From Paracoccaceae bacterium (GTDB lineage: Bacteria; Pseudomonadota; Alphaproteobacteria; Rhodobacterales; Rhodobacteraceae), in assembly GCA_021647745.1 (NCBI GenBank), contig JAKIUB010000030.1, forward strand, positions 1 through 26,505: DNA of 26,505 nucleotides, read 5' to 3'. Made by a program: the position numbers and the translations under genes. The notes under the pieces are model-generated. The model did not search any database. It was not told where the DNA came from and saw only the letters and a program-made list of their open reading frames with translations. Each line of letters starts with the position of its first letter. Position 1 is the stretch's first letter. Shown here one piece after another: positions 16,338-22,773 of the stretch.

Positions 16338-16535
16338 TCATTTGCCCGCACTGTTCTGCACTGGCGATTTTGATCTTGGCGACGCGCCTTGCAGATCAAG
16401 CTCATCAGAAACCAAACGGCGAACGGCAAGCCGGCCGAGGTATGCAAGGGGCCTATCAACAGCCTTTGACAGCTGCATCAGCGCGCTATAGTCCTCATTG
16501 TCGAGATTGATCGTGACTCTGTGTTTTGTACCCAT
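16338..16535 (-). CDS. Ribbon-helix-helix DNA-binding protein, likely autoregulator
   Basis: A 65-residue protein beginning MGTKHRVTINLDNEDYSAL. A short beta strand (HRVTINL) is followed by two helices (EDYSALMQLSKAVDRPLAYL, then GRLAVRRLVSDEL), the arrangement of CopG/Arc-type ribbon-helix-helix repressors. The gene is first in the restriction-modification operon and ends one base before the methyltransferase start. A perfect palindrome overlaps its start codon, a good candidate operator for self-repression, in keeping with the small control proteins of many restriction-modification operons. It could also be the antitoxin half of a toxin-antitoxin pair, though no toxin is adjacent. Confidence 0.65.
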   Translation of the reverse strand: MGTKHRVTINLDNEDYSALMQLSKAVDRPLAYLGRLAVRRLVSDELDLQGASPRSKSPVQNSAGK

Positions 16536-16551
16536 GCTGCATTATGCAGCA
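16535..16551 (-). promoter_or_regulatory. 17-bp palindromic operator overlapping the regulator's start codon
   Basis: TGCTGCATTATGCAGCA is an 8-bp perfect inverted repeat around one central base. It abuts the ATG of the ribbon-helix-helix gene. A further CTGCAGC half-site lies at 16554-16560. Read on the minus strand the palindrome contains CATAAT, a possible -10 hexamer ending five bases before the ATG, and no Shine-Dalgarno sequence is present. This suggests a leaderless transcript whose promoter is directly blocked by the bound repressor. Confidence 0.5.
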
Positions 16552-16616
16552 ATCTGCAGCAAAAGCAAAACAAAAGTAGAACAAAATGAAAGAAAAATTC
16601 GATGTCCGCGGCCTAA

Positions 16617-16889
16617 GGTGACTCATTCATCTTTGGGGGGCCGAGAAGGAATTTCGACCGACGGTACTCCAATAAATCATTGCAGAATGCAGTGGACTTC
16701 TTTCGGCCCATCCAGCCGTTTGAAACGATTCGTATTTATTACCCCGACCAGATTGCGGCCGGGGCTTTTCCGGAAATCGACTGCTGCTATTTCGATATGC
16801 ATTCGGTCATGGAGGCATATTGCTCTGGAAAGCTACTCGAGCAAACAGGAAACCCGTTCCGCAGTTTCATGAGGCTCGACGCAGGATAG
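16617..16889 (+). pseudogene. Unrecognised protein remnant
   Basis: An open plus-strand frame of about 90 codons reads well as protein (SFIFGGPRRNFDRRYSNKSL, then VDFFRPIQPFETIRIYYPDQ and MHSVMEAYCSG) but has no ATG or GTG start; the first possible start is TTG 16680, without a ribosome-binding site. I do not recognise it. It is probably the 3' end of a gene truncated at its 5' side. It runs convergently into the HicA-like gene, overlapping its last 23 bases. It lies in the 330-bp gap between the two defence operons, a likely recombination border. No other gene or clear terminator is seen in that gap. Confidence 0.3.
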
Positions 16890-17115
16890 CATGTTGTTTG
16901 GGCGTCTTGCCAAAGTTCTCCACGACTCGCCTCACATCACGCTTGAAATTTTGAAAACTCCGCTTGTCGCTTGGCGAGCATGGAACCGACACAGTGCCCT
17001 TGCCATCCGGGTGCCTTAACCGCCCATGCTTTGACCCGTGCCAGAACTCCCATCCTTGCCGAACAAGATTTTGCACGTATTTATGGATTTCCCTGCTGTT
17101 ACTGTACCGCATCAT
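16867..17115 (-). CDS. HicA-like small RNA-binding protein, third gene of the pVip operon
   Basis: An 82-residue protein (MMRYSNSREIHKYVQNLVRQ...). The pattern SREI..YVQNLVRQGWE, HGSKHGRLRHPDGKGTVSVP and a C-terminal helix with KRDVRRVV resembles the HicA/YcfA family, a small double-stranded-RNA-binding fold with mRNA interferase activity. The His in GSKHGRLRHP is near the position of the catalytic His of HicA. The ATG overlaps the viperin stop codon (ATGA), with a second in-frame ATG immediately after it. No HicB antitoxin gene is adjacent, unusual for a true HicAB pair, so it may be an RNA-binding accessory of the viperin module. The family call is moderate. Confidence 0.6.
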   Translation of the reverse strand: MMRYSNSREIHKYVQNLVRQGWEFWHGSKHGRLRHPDGKGTVSVPCSPSDKRSFQNFKRDVRRVVENFGKTPKQHAILRRAS

Positions 17116-18023
17116 GCCACCTCGCTGTAGCGAGCCGCATAACGATCGGCTGAAAACCTCATTCCGCCAAACGCGGACAAAGCGCCCACCTCCAGAATGG
17201 GCGGGCTGTATTGATACCCGTTTTCGCGCGTGTCCTGTCCGTTTTGATAGAACCGTCCGAGAGGGTCGATCATGATATAGGATTCAAGCATTTCGGAATT
17301 GTCCTCCACACGGGAGATTTTTTGAAATGCCCTGTGCCGCATAACAAATTCCGCGAACATCCGGTCATCAATTTCAAGGTTGCTGTTCACAACCGGCAGC
17401 ATCCGCAGGATTTTCCATTTTTCCGGTGACAATTCGCGGATCAGATCGCTGAAATCTTCGCTCGCGTTGGCGGCATTTACGACCGTGTTCACCTTCAGTT
17501 TGAGGGTCGGGTTTGCGGCGCGAGCTGCCTGGATATTCCTTGTCAGACCAACCACATCCAACTGCGCCTCGCGCCGGTCTGCACGGCCGATGCGCTGATT
17601 GACTTCCGCATTAACTGAATCAAGGCTCACCCCGAGCCAGCTCATGTATGGGGCCAGCTCACCCAGCAACGCCCCAGTCAGGCGGCTTCCGTTGGTGATC
17701 AGGGATGTGTTGAACCCTGTTTCATGCGCAAACCGCACCAGTTCGGGCATCTGCCGCGCATAGAGCAGCGGCTCGCCTCCGGCGAAATTCAGCCGCACGC
17801 TTTGCCATTGCATTTGGCGATACAAAGGATTTCCCGTATTGCCCGGGCGGAAAAATTCGTAAACTTCGCGGATCAGTTCGCGGGAGGCTTGCATGTCTTT
17901 CACGACATCCCGAGCCCCTTTCTGTTTTTCCCAGGCAGAATAGCAGTATTTGCAACCATAGTTGCAGGCTTCGGTGATATGCCAGTTGATGACGAGTTCA
18001 CGGGTTTGAATGGAGGTGATCAT
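17112..18023 (-). CDS. Prokaryotic viperin (pVip), antiviral radical SAM enzyme
   Basis: 303 residues from ATG 18023. The radical SAM cluster motif CNYGCKYC (Cys20, Cys24, Cys27) is followed by LNFAGGEPLL near 79-87 (SAM binding), SLITNGSRL near 107, LGVSLDSVNAEVNQRIGR near 130-147, KVNTVVN near 178, SPEKWKILRML near 199 and SYIMIDPLGRF near 248. The pairing of DS...EVN..IGR with KxN.VVN and W..L is characteristic of viperins, not of RiPP maturases. Known pVips convert nucleoside triphosphates to 3'-deoxy-3',4'-didehydro forms that terminate phage transcription. The start overlaps the upstream stop (TAATG) with GGAGGG just upstream; a longer frame starting within the upstream gene is less likely. 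The stop overlaps the HicA-like start. Confidence 0.88.
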   Translation of the reverse strand: MITSIQTRELVINWHITEACNYGCKYCYSAWEKQKGARDVVKDMQASRELIREVYEFFRPGNTGNPLYRQMQWQSVRLNFAGGEPLLYARQMPELVRFAHETGFNTSLITNGSRLTGALLGELAPYMSWLGVSLDSVNAEVNQRIGRADRREAQLDVVGLTRNIQAARAANPTLKLKVNTVVNAANASEDFSDLIRELSPEKWKILRMLPVVNSNLEIDDRMFAEFVMRHRAFQKISRVEDNSEMLESYIMIDPLGRFYQNGQDTRENGYQYSPPILEVGALSAFGGMRFSADRYAARYSEVA

Positions 18024-19777
18024 TACACTTGCCCTCCATTTTCGGCGACCTGATAACACAGGCGGAAACCGATCTTCATCGACTTGTACTTGCCGTCACT
18101 ACTCGGGTGAAAGGGGCCGTGCGCGGGATTCCCTCTGTATTCCCCCGCGAATGTAATATCGCAAGGCGGGCACAACCCCCATGCATTAATGGCTTGCTCT
18201 TTTGGGGACAGCCATTCACTGAACCACGGAGAGCGGACCACTTTCAGGCCAGCGGGACTGATTTCTTGCGGTAATGGTTTTTGATTGTAGCGCAGGGTCC
18301 ACCTGTTAAACACTTCTTCGCTCATATAGTCAGGCCGCTTTCCGGTCTCCGGCTCGTAAGCGTCATTTTCTGGACTATAAAATGTGAAGTGGCGATCGGT
18401 GTATATTGAGTGGCGCAGCGAAATGACTTCGTCACGGTCAGGCGCAAGGCTTTTTAAACCATCAGCTAGAACTAAAAAATGTTCCGGATCAAGCAGCTTT
18501 AATGGCAATTTCTCGACGCCCCTGCGCCAGGAGGCATATGCCAGCGCATCATACCACGTGACAGCAGCCGGAAGATCGGCAGCCTCGAACTCCGGCCCCA
18601 CAAAGCGGCCAACATCTTTCAGAGACGCCCTGTGACGGGCGTAACCCTCATTGTAATCGAGGAATTTTGCAAACTGACCAACCGTGATCAAATCTGTGAA
18701 ACACAGACCACCATTGCCATCTTTTTGGTAATGATAGCCACCCCTGGGGGACGCATGCTGAATCGCTGGCCGGAAGCGTCCCTTCTTGATCAGATACTCC
18801 TTCAGGAACTCCTCACCCGTATACTCAACACGGTTTGAGGGTTCTGAAACTGTGCCAAGGCACATGTTATTGGCATTGTGTTCGTCCTGTTCTTTCCACC
18901 CGTCATATTGGAAATAGCTCCAAAGCGAAAACTCATCGCTCCTGCTTTTTTTGCTGATATCTTTATCCCTGAGATAGGGAAGGTAAGGGTTTTTCGCGAA
19001 TTTTTTGGCGCGCATGTTTTTGTAAAAGAAATCATAGCGCCCGTCGGCAAGCCGCAAAAACACCAGGTTGTTATTATACGGGATAACTTCGGCCCAGCCG
19101 GCTGTTGTGCAGCGGATCAGGGTGGACAGGATTTCGCCGGCCTTTTCCAAGGCTATCCGATGCTCGTCATCAAGCCGGTAGAGACATGCAACAGGTGGTT
19201 CGCTTGTTGGATCGCAGTATTGGTCTCCCAAGTAATTTGCGTGGTATAATGCATCGTGAAACGAGCATTTTCCGCCGTGCATTTTAATAACAAAAGTTGC
19301 AGGGGGTTGATGCTGATCGAAGGCAGGGACTTGTTCTCCAAACAGGGTCTCGACATGCATGTCAGGGTGCTTCATTGCCAGTCCCAGAAGATCCCAGTAA
19401 TTAAACCCGTCACCAATAAAGATTTTGTCCGGAAAGGGGCGGCCGGAATAAAAGAGGCGGCCTGAAATCTGTTCCGGATAAAAGTGATAGAACCTATCGT
19501 CCCACGCATGCTTCAGAATATCCTGCCGTTTTGTCAGGCGGTGCTTTTCCATAAACGGCTTTATGGATTCGCTGTATTCTTTTTTATAGCCGGCCCAGCC
19601 TCCTTTTATGCCAAGCGATTTGGCAATAAAATTCAGCGCTGTCGAGTGTTTGAATTTCGCTTCAGCATCACGGCCCTCGTTACGGGCAAAATCTGCAGAT
19701 TGCTTAAGGCTGTCAGGATCAAGGTCGGTGATTTCTGCAAAATGCAGCTTATTAAAGGGAAGGTAAGATTCGGGCAT
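18023..19777 (-). CDS. FGE-fold (formylglycine-generating-enzyme-like) protein, first gene of the pVip operon
   Basis: 584 residues from ATG 19777, preceded by GGAGATG. The C-terminal 220 residues resemble the FGE/sulfatase-modifying C-type-lectin-like fold: TVGQFAKFLDYNEGYA, AVTWYDALAYASWRRG (near 405-420), LLDPEHFLVLADG, and IGFRLCYQ close to the end, which matches the family's terminal GFR. The N-terminal 350 residues are unrecognised; landmarks are TALNFIAKSLGIKGGWAGYK (47-66) and an acidic, aromatic-rich stretch. There is no signal peptide. Its stop overlaps the viperin start, so the two are co-translated. FGE-like domains occur in several prokaryotic conflict systems as ligand-binding or scaffold parts, so a sensor or partner role is possible but not shown. 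Confidence 0.65.
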   Translation of the reverse strand: MPESYLPFNKLHFAEITDLDPDSLKQSADFARNEGRDAEAKFKHSTALNFIAKSLGIKGGWAGYKKEYSESIKPFMEKHRLTKRQDILKHAWDDRFYHFYPEQISGRLFYSGRPFPDKIFIGDGFNYWDLLGLAMKHPDMHVETLFGEQVPAFDQHQPPATFVIKMHGGKCSFHDALYHANYLGDQYCDPTSEPPVACLYRLDDEHRIALEKAGEILSTLIRCTTAGWAEVIPYNNNLVFLRLADGRYDFFYKNMRAKKFAKNPYLPYLRDKDISKKSRSDEFSLWSYFQYDGWKEQDEHNANNMCLGTVSEPSNRVEYTGEEFLKEYLIKKGRFRPAIQHASPRGGYHYQKDGNGGLCFTDLITVGQFAKFLDYNEGYARHRASLKDVGRFVGPEFEAADLPAAVTWYDALAYASWRRGVEKLPLKLLDPEHFLVLADGLKSLAPDRDEVISLRHSIYTDRHFTFYSPENDAYEPETGKRPDYMSEEVFNRWTLRYNQKPLPQEISPAGLKVVRSPWFSEWLSPKEQAINAWGLCPPCDITFAGEYRGNPAHGPFHPSSDGKYKSMKIGFRLCYQVAENGGQV

Positions 19778-20032
19778 GTTTCATCTCCAGTAAACGCGCA
19801 GTCTGCATGCGGCAATCAGGGATGTGAACATTATTACCAGTATCTGGTTCTGCGTCTTATTGCAGTTTGCATCTTTTGTTTGTGCGTTACAGACTTTGTG
19901 TTGCCAACCGCTGGTGATGCTTTCCACCAATCAATTTAGGCGAGGCATTTGGAAAAAACAAGAGGCTGCCGGTGTTTTTGTTCACAAAAATGATGGGTTA
20001 GAGAATTTCGCGGCTTGCTTTAAGAGATGCTA
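19778..20032. promoter_or_regulatory. Intergenic region upstream of the pVip operon
   Basis: A 255-bp AT-rich gap between the phage lysis genes and the pVip operon. On the minus strand an extended -10-like TGGTAATAAT (ending at 19830) lies about 50 bases before the ATG at 19777, but no good -35 hexamer is present. I see no clear terminator for the lysis genes here. The operon could have its own weak promoter or be read through from the prophage late genes. Confidence 0.25.
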
Positions 20033-20284
20033 CTATAATCTACATGCCCGCACCTGTTCCCGCATGACGGCATAATCGCTCAGCATCTCCACGATTTCTG
20101 CCCCTTCCGGCAGCGCCTGCACTTCCTCCGCCGCCCTTGTCTGAAATCCGTCATCATACTCCACCACCGGCGGGCACACACCTGTGGCCCGCTCAGAATT
20201 TACCGTCGCGCAAGCGCTCAGTAAGCTCGTCACGATTATGAGGGCGGCGAGACGCGGCCTCAAGCATTCGGCGCTGAATTTCAT
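20033..20284 (-). CDS. Outer-membrane spanin lipoprotein (Rz1-like)
   Basis: I chose ATG 20284, which gives an 83-residue protein starting MKFSAECLRPRLAALI with a signal sequence and lipobox LSAC; the earlier start at 20329 would bury it. The mature part contains CPPVVEYD and ends in a helical acidic stretch. The gene starts inside the Rz-like gene in another frame, the classic arrangement of Rz/Rz1 pairs. The o-spanin sits in the outer membrane and, with the inner-membrane spanin, fuses the two membranes in the last step of phage lysis. Confidence 0.65.
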   Translation of the reverse strand: MKFSAECLRPRLAALIIVTSLLSACATVNSERATGVCPPVVEYDDGFQTRAAEEVQALPEGAEIVEMLSDYAVMREQVRACRL

Positions 20285-20447
20285 TGGCTTTCTCCGTGTT
20301 TTCGAGCCGTTCCGCCAGCCGTCCGGCACGCTCGCCGGAGCGGCGCAAGGACAGGAGGAACAGCGTTATTGTAAGGGCGATGGTGGCCCATTTTCCGACA
20401 GCCAGCGCGAAACGGCTGCCGGTGAACCATGCGATCAGCGCCCCCAT
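20193..20447 (-). CDS. Inner-membrane spanin (Rz-like)
   Basis: An 84-residue protein: an N-terminal membrane segment (ATIALTITLFLLSL) followed by a charged coiled-coil-like helix rich in Arg, Glu and Leu (SGERAGRLAERLENTEKANE). This is the layout of a small i-spanin. The start overlaps the endolysin stop by one base (TGATG), and the 3' third overlaps the Rz1-like lipoprotein gene in a different frame by about 90 bases. The assignment rests on topology and overlap, since spanins have little sequence conservation. Confidence 0.65.
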   Translation of the reverse strand: MGALIAWFTGSRFALAVGKWATIALTITLFLLSLRRSGERAGRLAERLENTEKANEIQRRMLEAASRRPHNRDELTERLRDGKF

Positions 20448-21121
20448 CAGCGTCGCCCTTTGCGCCAGTCATCCCAACGGGCGTAGATGGTGGTTCCGAT
20501 GCCGACCAAGGCCACGGCGATGAATAGCCAGCGGATTGTGTCGAGATACGGGATCAGCGGTTGCAGGGCGGATTGGGTGTCGGTGACGGCCTGTTGCACG
20601 ACCTCGACGCCTGCCGCCCCGATGGTGGCGACACCGGCAGCACCCCCGCCTTTCATGGTACGGCTCTCGGTCAGGGTTTCGCGCAGGCGTGGCGGCCCAC
20701 CTGCGAACCGTGTGGCACGCGGCGGGAACGGGTCGCCCCATTGGCGCGCACGGCCGATGTCGATGTGCATGAAGTTCTGGCGGGGATAGAAGCCAAAACC
20801 GGTGAAGTCGGCGGCACGCGCCACGGCTTCAAAACTCTCCGGATCATGGTTGGCCATGGAGATATCGAAGGCAGCACCCTGCAGATGCATGGAGTGTTTG
20901 GCCCCGCCGACCTGCCGGTTATAGGCGGGGCTGCGATAGGCGGAATGCACGATCAGCGGCACGCCGAGGCGGTCGCGCAGGGCCTGCAGCTTGTCGATGG
21001 CCGGCTCGTTGATACGGATGGTGCCATCGCCACGACAGGCGATCTCCTCCGGGCTGAAGTTGGGCCAGCGCCAGAGTTTCTCCGGCAGGTCGCGCCAGTC
21101 GGCGTAATAATGGGTGGTCAT
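20447..21121 (-). CDS. M15-family peptidoglycan peptidase (endolysin) with C-terminal membrane segment
   Basis: 224 residues. The M15 fold (D-Ala-D-Ala carboxypeptidase/L-Ala-D-Glu endopeptidase type) is visible as VHSAYRSPAYNRQVGG, then KHSMHLQGAAFDI with the zinc His and Asp (HxxxxxxD), and NFMHIDIG with the third ligand. After residue 170 there is a linker and a hydrophobic segment (IRWLFIAVALVGIGTTIYA), so the enzyme may be membrane-tethered or carry a holin-like tail. AAGGAGA precedes the start. Encoded next to spanins and downstream of tail genes, it is very likely the prophage lysis enzyme. Confidence 0.8.
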   Translation of the reverse strand: MTTHYYADWRDLPEKLWRWPNFSPEEIACRGDGTIRINEPAIDKLQALRDRLGVPLIVHSAYRSPAYNRQVGGAKHSMHLQGAAFDISMANHDPESFEAVARAADFTGFGFYPRQNFMHIDIGRARQWGDPFPPRATRFAGGPPRLRETLTESRTMKGGGAAGVATIGAAGVEVVQQAVTDTQSALQPLIPYLDTIRWLFIAVALVGIGTTIYARWDDWRKGRR

Positions 21122-21138
21122 GTTTGTCTCCTTGCAAC

Positions 21139-21162
21139 GAAAAAACCCGCCGGTTGGCGGGT
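21139..21162 (-). terminator. Rho-independent terminator
   Basis: On the minus strand ACCCGCC, a four-base loop AACC and GGCGGGT form a perfect 7-bp GC-rich hairpin (21162-21145) that runs directly into a T run (to 21140). It lies between the DUF6127 gene and the endolysin gene, so it may attenuate late transcription before the lysis genes. Confidence 0.8.
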
Positions 21163-21185
21163 ATGTGGTCGGTATGGTTGGGGTG

Positions 21186-21467
21186 TCAGCCGAATAATTT
21201 GAGCCTCACGGCAATGCCTGCGATCAGGGCGAGCAGCAGGCCGGTGGTGATCAGGCGCACGATGGTTTGCCAGGCGGTGCGGCGCGCCATGCGCAGGCTA
21301 TCCAGCAACGTGCGCAGGTCGTGGATGTCGATAGCGGCTTCGGGACCGTCGAGGCCAACATCAGCCAAGGCACGGCGAGCGCCCTGTTCGGCGGCGCGGG
21401 CCAGCATGGCTTCGAATTCATCCTCGGGCATGCGCACGAAGCCCGCTTCAAGTTTGGGCGGGGTCAT
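21186..21467 (-). CDS. DUF6127 family phage-associated membrane protein
   Basis: A 93-residue protein with an acidic N-terminus, an Ala-rich helix (EQGARRALADVGLDG), a DLRTLLDSLRMARRTAW segment and one C-terminal membrane helix (ITTGLLLALIAGIAVRL). This matches the DUF6127 proteins found next to tail genes in alphaproteobacterial prophages. The single membrane segment and the place before the endolysin make a holin-like role possible but unproven. AGGAGAG precedes the start. Confidence 0.7.
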   Translation of the reverse strand: MTPPKLEAGFVRMPEDEFEAMLARAAEQGARRALADVGLDGPEAAIDIHDLRTLLDSLRMARRTAWQTIVRLITTGLLLALIAGIAVRLKLFG

Positions 21468-21492
21468 GTTCTCTCCTGTTTTGATGGGTGGG

Positions 21493-22773
21493 TTAGACTT
21501 CCCGCCACTTCGGGAAGACCATCTGGTAGACCCAGTTGTTGGTCGAGGTCATGGTGCTGACGGGGTTGGTGGTCCAAGCGGCAGGCAAGCCACCGGTGAT
21601 CTCGGCATTGCTGCCGTTCTCGTAAAGATAGACCTGCGGGGCGACGACGCGGGGATAGGCGCTGGTGCCGCTGCTGTGCGGATAATATCGCGTCAGACCG
21701 GGTGTCATCCAGCGGCCATAACGGGCATAGGCACCGGCACCGCTCACGCCCATGGTGGTGACATACCAGCCTTTGGTCAGGGTCTGCGGTGTAGCCAGAT
21801 CGAATATCTTGTGGCCCGCCACGTCGGCCGGCAGTGTCCCGAAATCCGCCACCCGCGCGCCGATATCCCAGTTGTCGCCATTGGGCGCGCCAAGCCGGTA
21901 GATGCCACAACGCAGCAAAGCCCCTGTGGTGGTCGAGGCGGTGTGCTGGGCCACGAACGCACCAAGCAGCTGGATCGGGCGGTCAACAAAAAACGCCATG
22001 AAATATATCCGGTTTTGCGACAAGGCCTGTTGCGAGCCGGTGCTGTAACTCAACGTGAACGGATCGACCGTGCCCCACCAGTCGGAGCCGCCGCCCTTGG
22101 TCAGGCCGCCAATGCTGCGGCGCTCGGGATCCATGCCGTTTGGAAAGCTGGCCGCGCCGGTATTGCCGTCTGCCCTCATCGCTTCATGGAACGTGCTGCC
22201 GTCGGCACTGACCTTGATTGCGAAATCGTCACTGCCTGCCGTGCCCATCTCGGCGCGTCCCGACCAGTTGGTCTGGAACAGCAGGCTGGCGGTGTCGCCG
22301 GATGCCGCCTTGTTGATCTTGAGCTGGTGGCCGTTACCGGCGTGATTGAGCAGGGTTGCGGCGGCGGAAACCGCCAGCCTGTTGGTGGCGTCCGAGGAGG
22401 TGCCGATGCCAACACCGGAGAGGTTTTGCAGGTTCGGCACAAAGGAATTCCACGCGGACCCGTTCCAGACCAGCAATTCGCTTGCTGACACATCCCATGC
22501 CATCCAGCCCACCTGCGGGATCAGGCGCAGCCATGCGCCACCGGAAAACAGCGCGATGCTGTTGTCCCAGCCGGACCACGCACCGGTTGCACCTGCACCA
22601 ATGATGTAGCGATCCCCTTCGGCCGGTGTGGCTGGCGGAGTTGTTGCATCAACTGCAACCACCGCCATCTGGGCCAGCGCATCGATCAGGCTCAGCGCCT
22701 CGTTGACCGTAACGTGTTTCTGGGCTTGGGCGGCTGCCAGATACGGCAAGGCCAGGTTTGGTGTGTTGGTCAT
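21493..22773 (-). CDS. DUF2793 phage tail/adhesin protein
   Basis: 426 residues. The N-terminal 90 residues (LALPYLAAAQAQKHVTVNEA, SLIDALAQM) are the DUF2793 signature found just after the gp15-type tail protein in alphaproteobacterial prophages and gene-transfer-agent relatives. The remainder is Gly/Ser/Thr/Trp-rich beta structure, probably a receptor-binding or fibre domain. Its ATG overlaps the stop of the tail protein gene (ATGA), so the pair is co-translated. No chaperone or autocleavage motif is seen. Confidence 0.8.
   Translation of the reverse strand: MTNTPNLALPYLAAAQAQKHVTVNEALSLIDALAQMAVVAVDATTPPATPAEGDRYIIGAGATGAWSGWDNSIALFSGGAWLRLIPQVGWMAWDVSASELLVWNGSAWNSFVPNLQNLSGVGIGTSSDATNRLAVSAAATLLNHAGNGHQLKINKAASGDTASLLFQTNWSGRAEMGTAGSDDFAIKVSADGSTFHEAMRADGNTGAASFPNGMDPERRSIGGLTKGGGSDWWGTVDPFTLSYSTGSQQALSQNRIYFMAFFVDRPIQLLGAFVAQHTASTTTGALLRCGIYRLGAPNGDNWDIGARVADFGTLPADVAGHKIFDLATPQTLTKGWYVTTMGVSGAGAYARYGRWMTPGLTRYYPHSSGTSAYPRVVAPQVYLYENGSNAEITGGLPAAWTTNPVSTMTSTNNWVYQMVFPKWREV

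Noticed and set aside
16337..16459. Upstream start for the beta-class methyltransferase
   Set aside because: It would add 41 residues lying entirely over the ribbon-helix-helix gene in another frame; the ATG at 16336 follows that gene's stop by one base and precedes the conserved GDCLEVM segment.
17112..18023. RiPP-maturase or generic radical SAM protein
   Set aside because: No SPASM cysteines or precursor peptide are visible, while the DS..EVN..IGR, KxNTVVN and WKIL motifs are specific to viperins.
21124..22488. 454-residue plus-strand open frame, and a similar 396-residue one at 23091-24281
   Set aside because: Both are antisense shadows of the GC-rich DUF2793 and tail genes; their sequences are low in recognisable structure and the minus-strand frames are clear family members.
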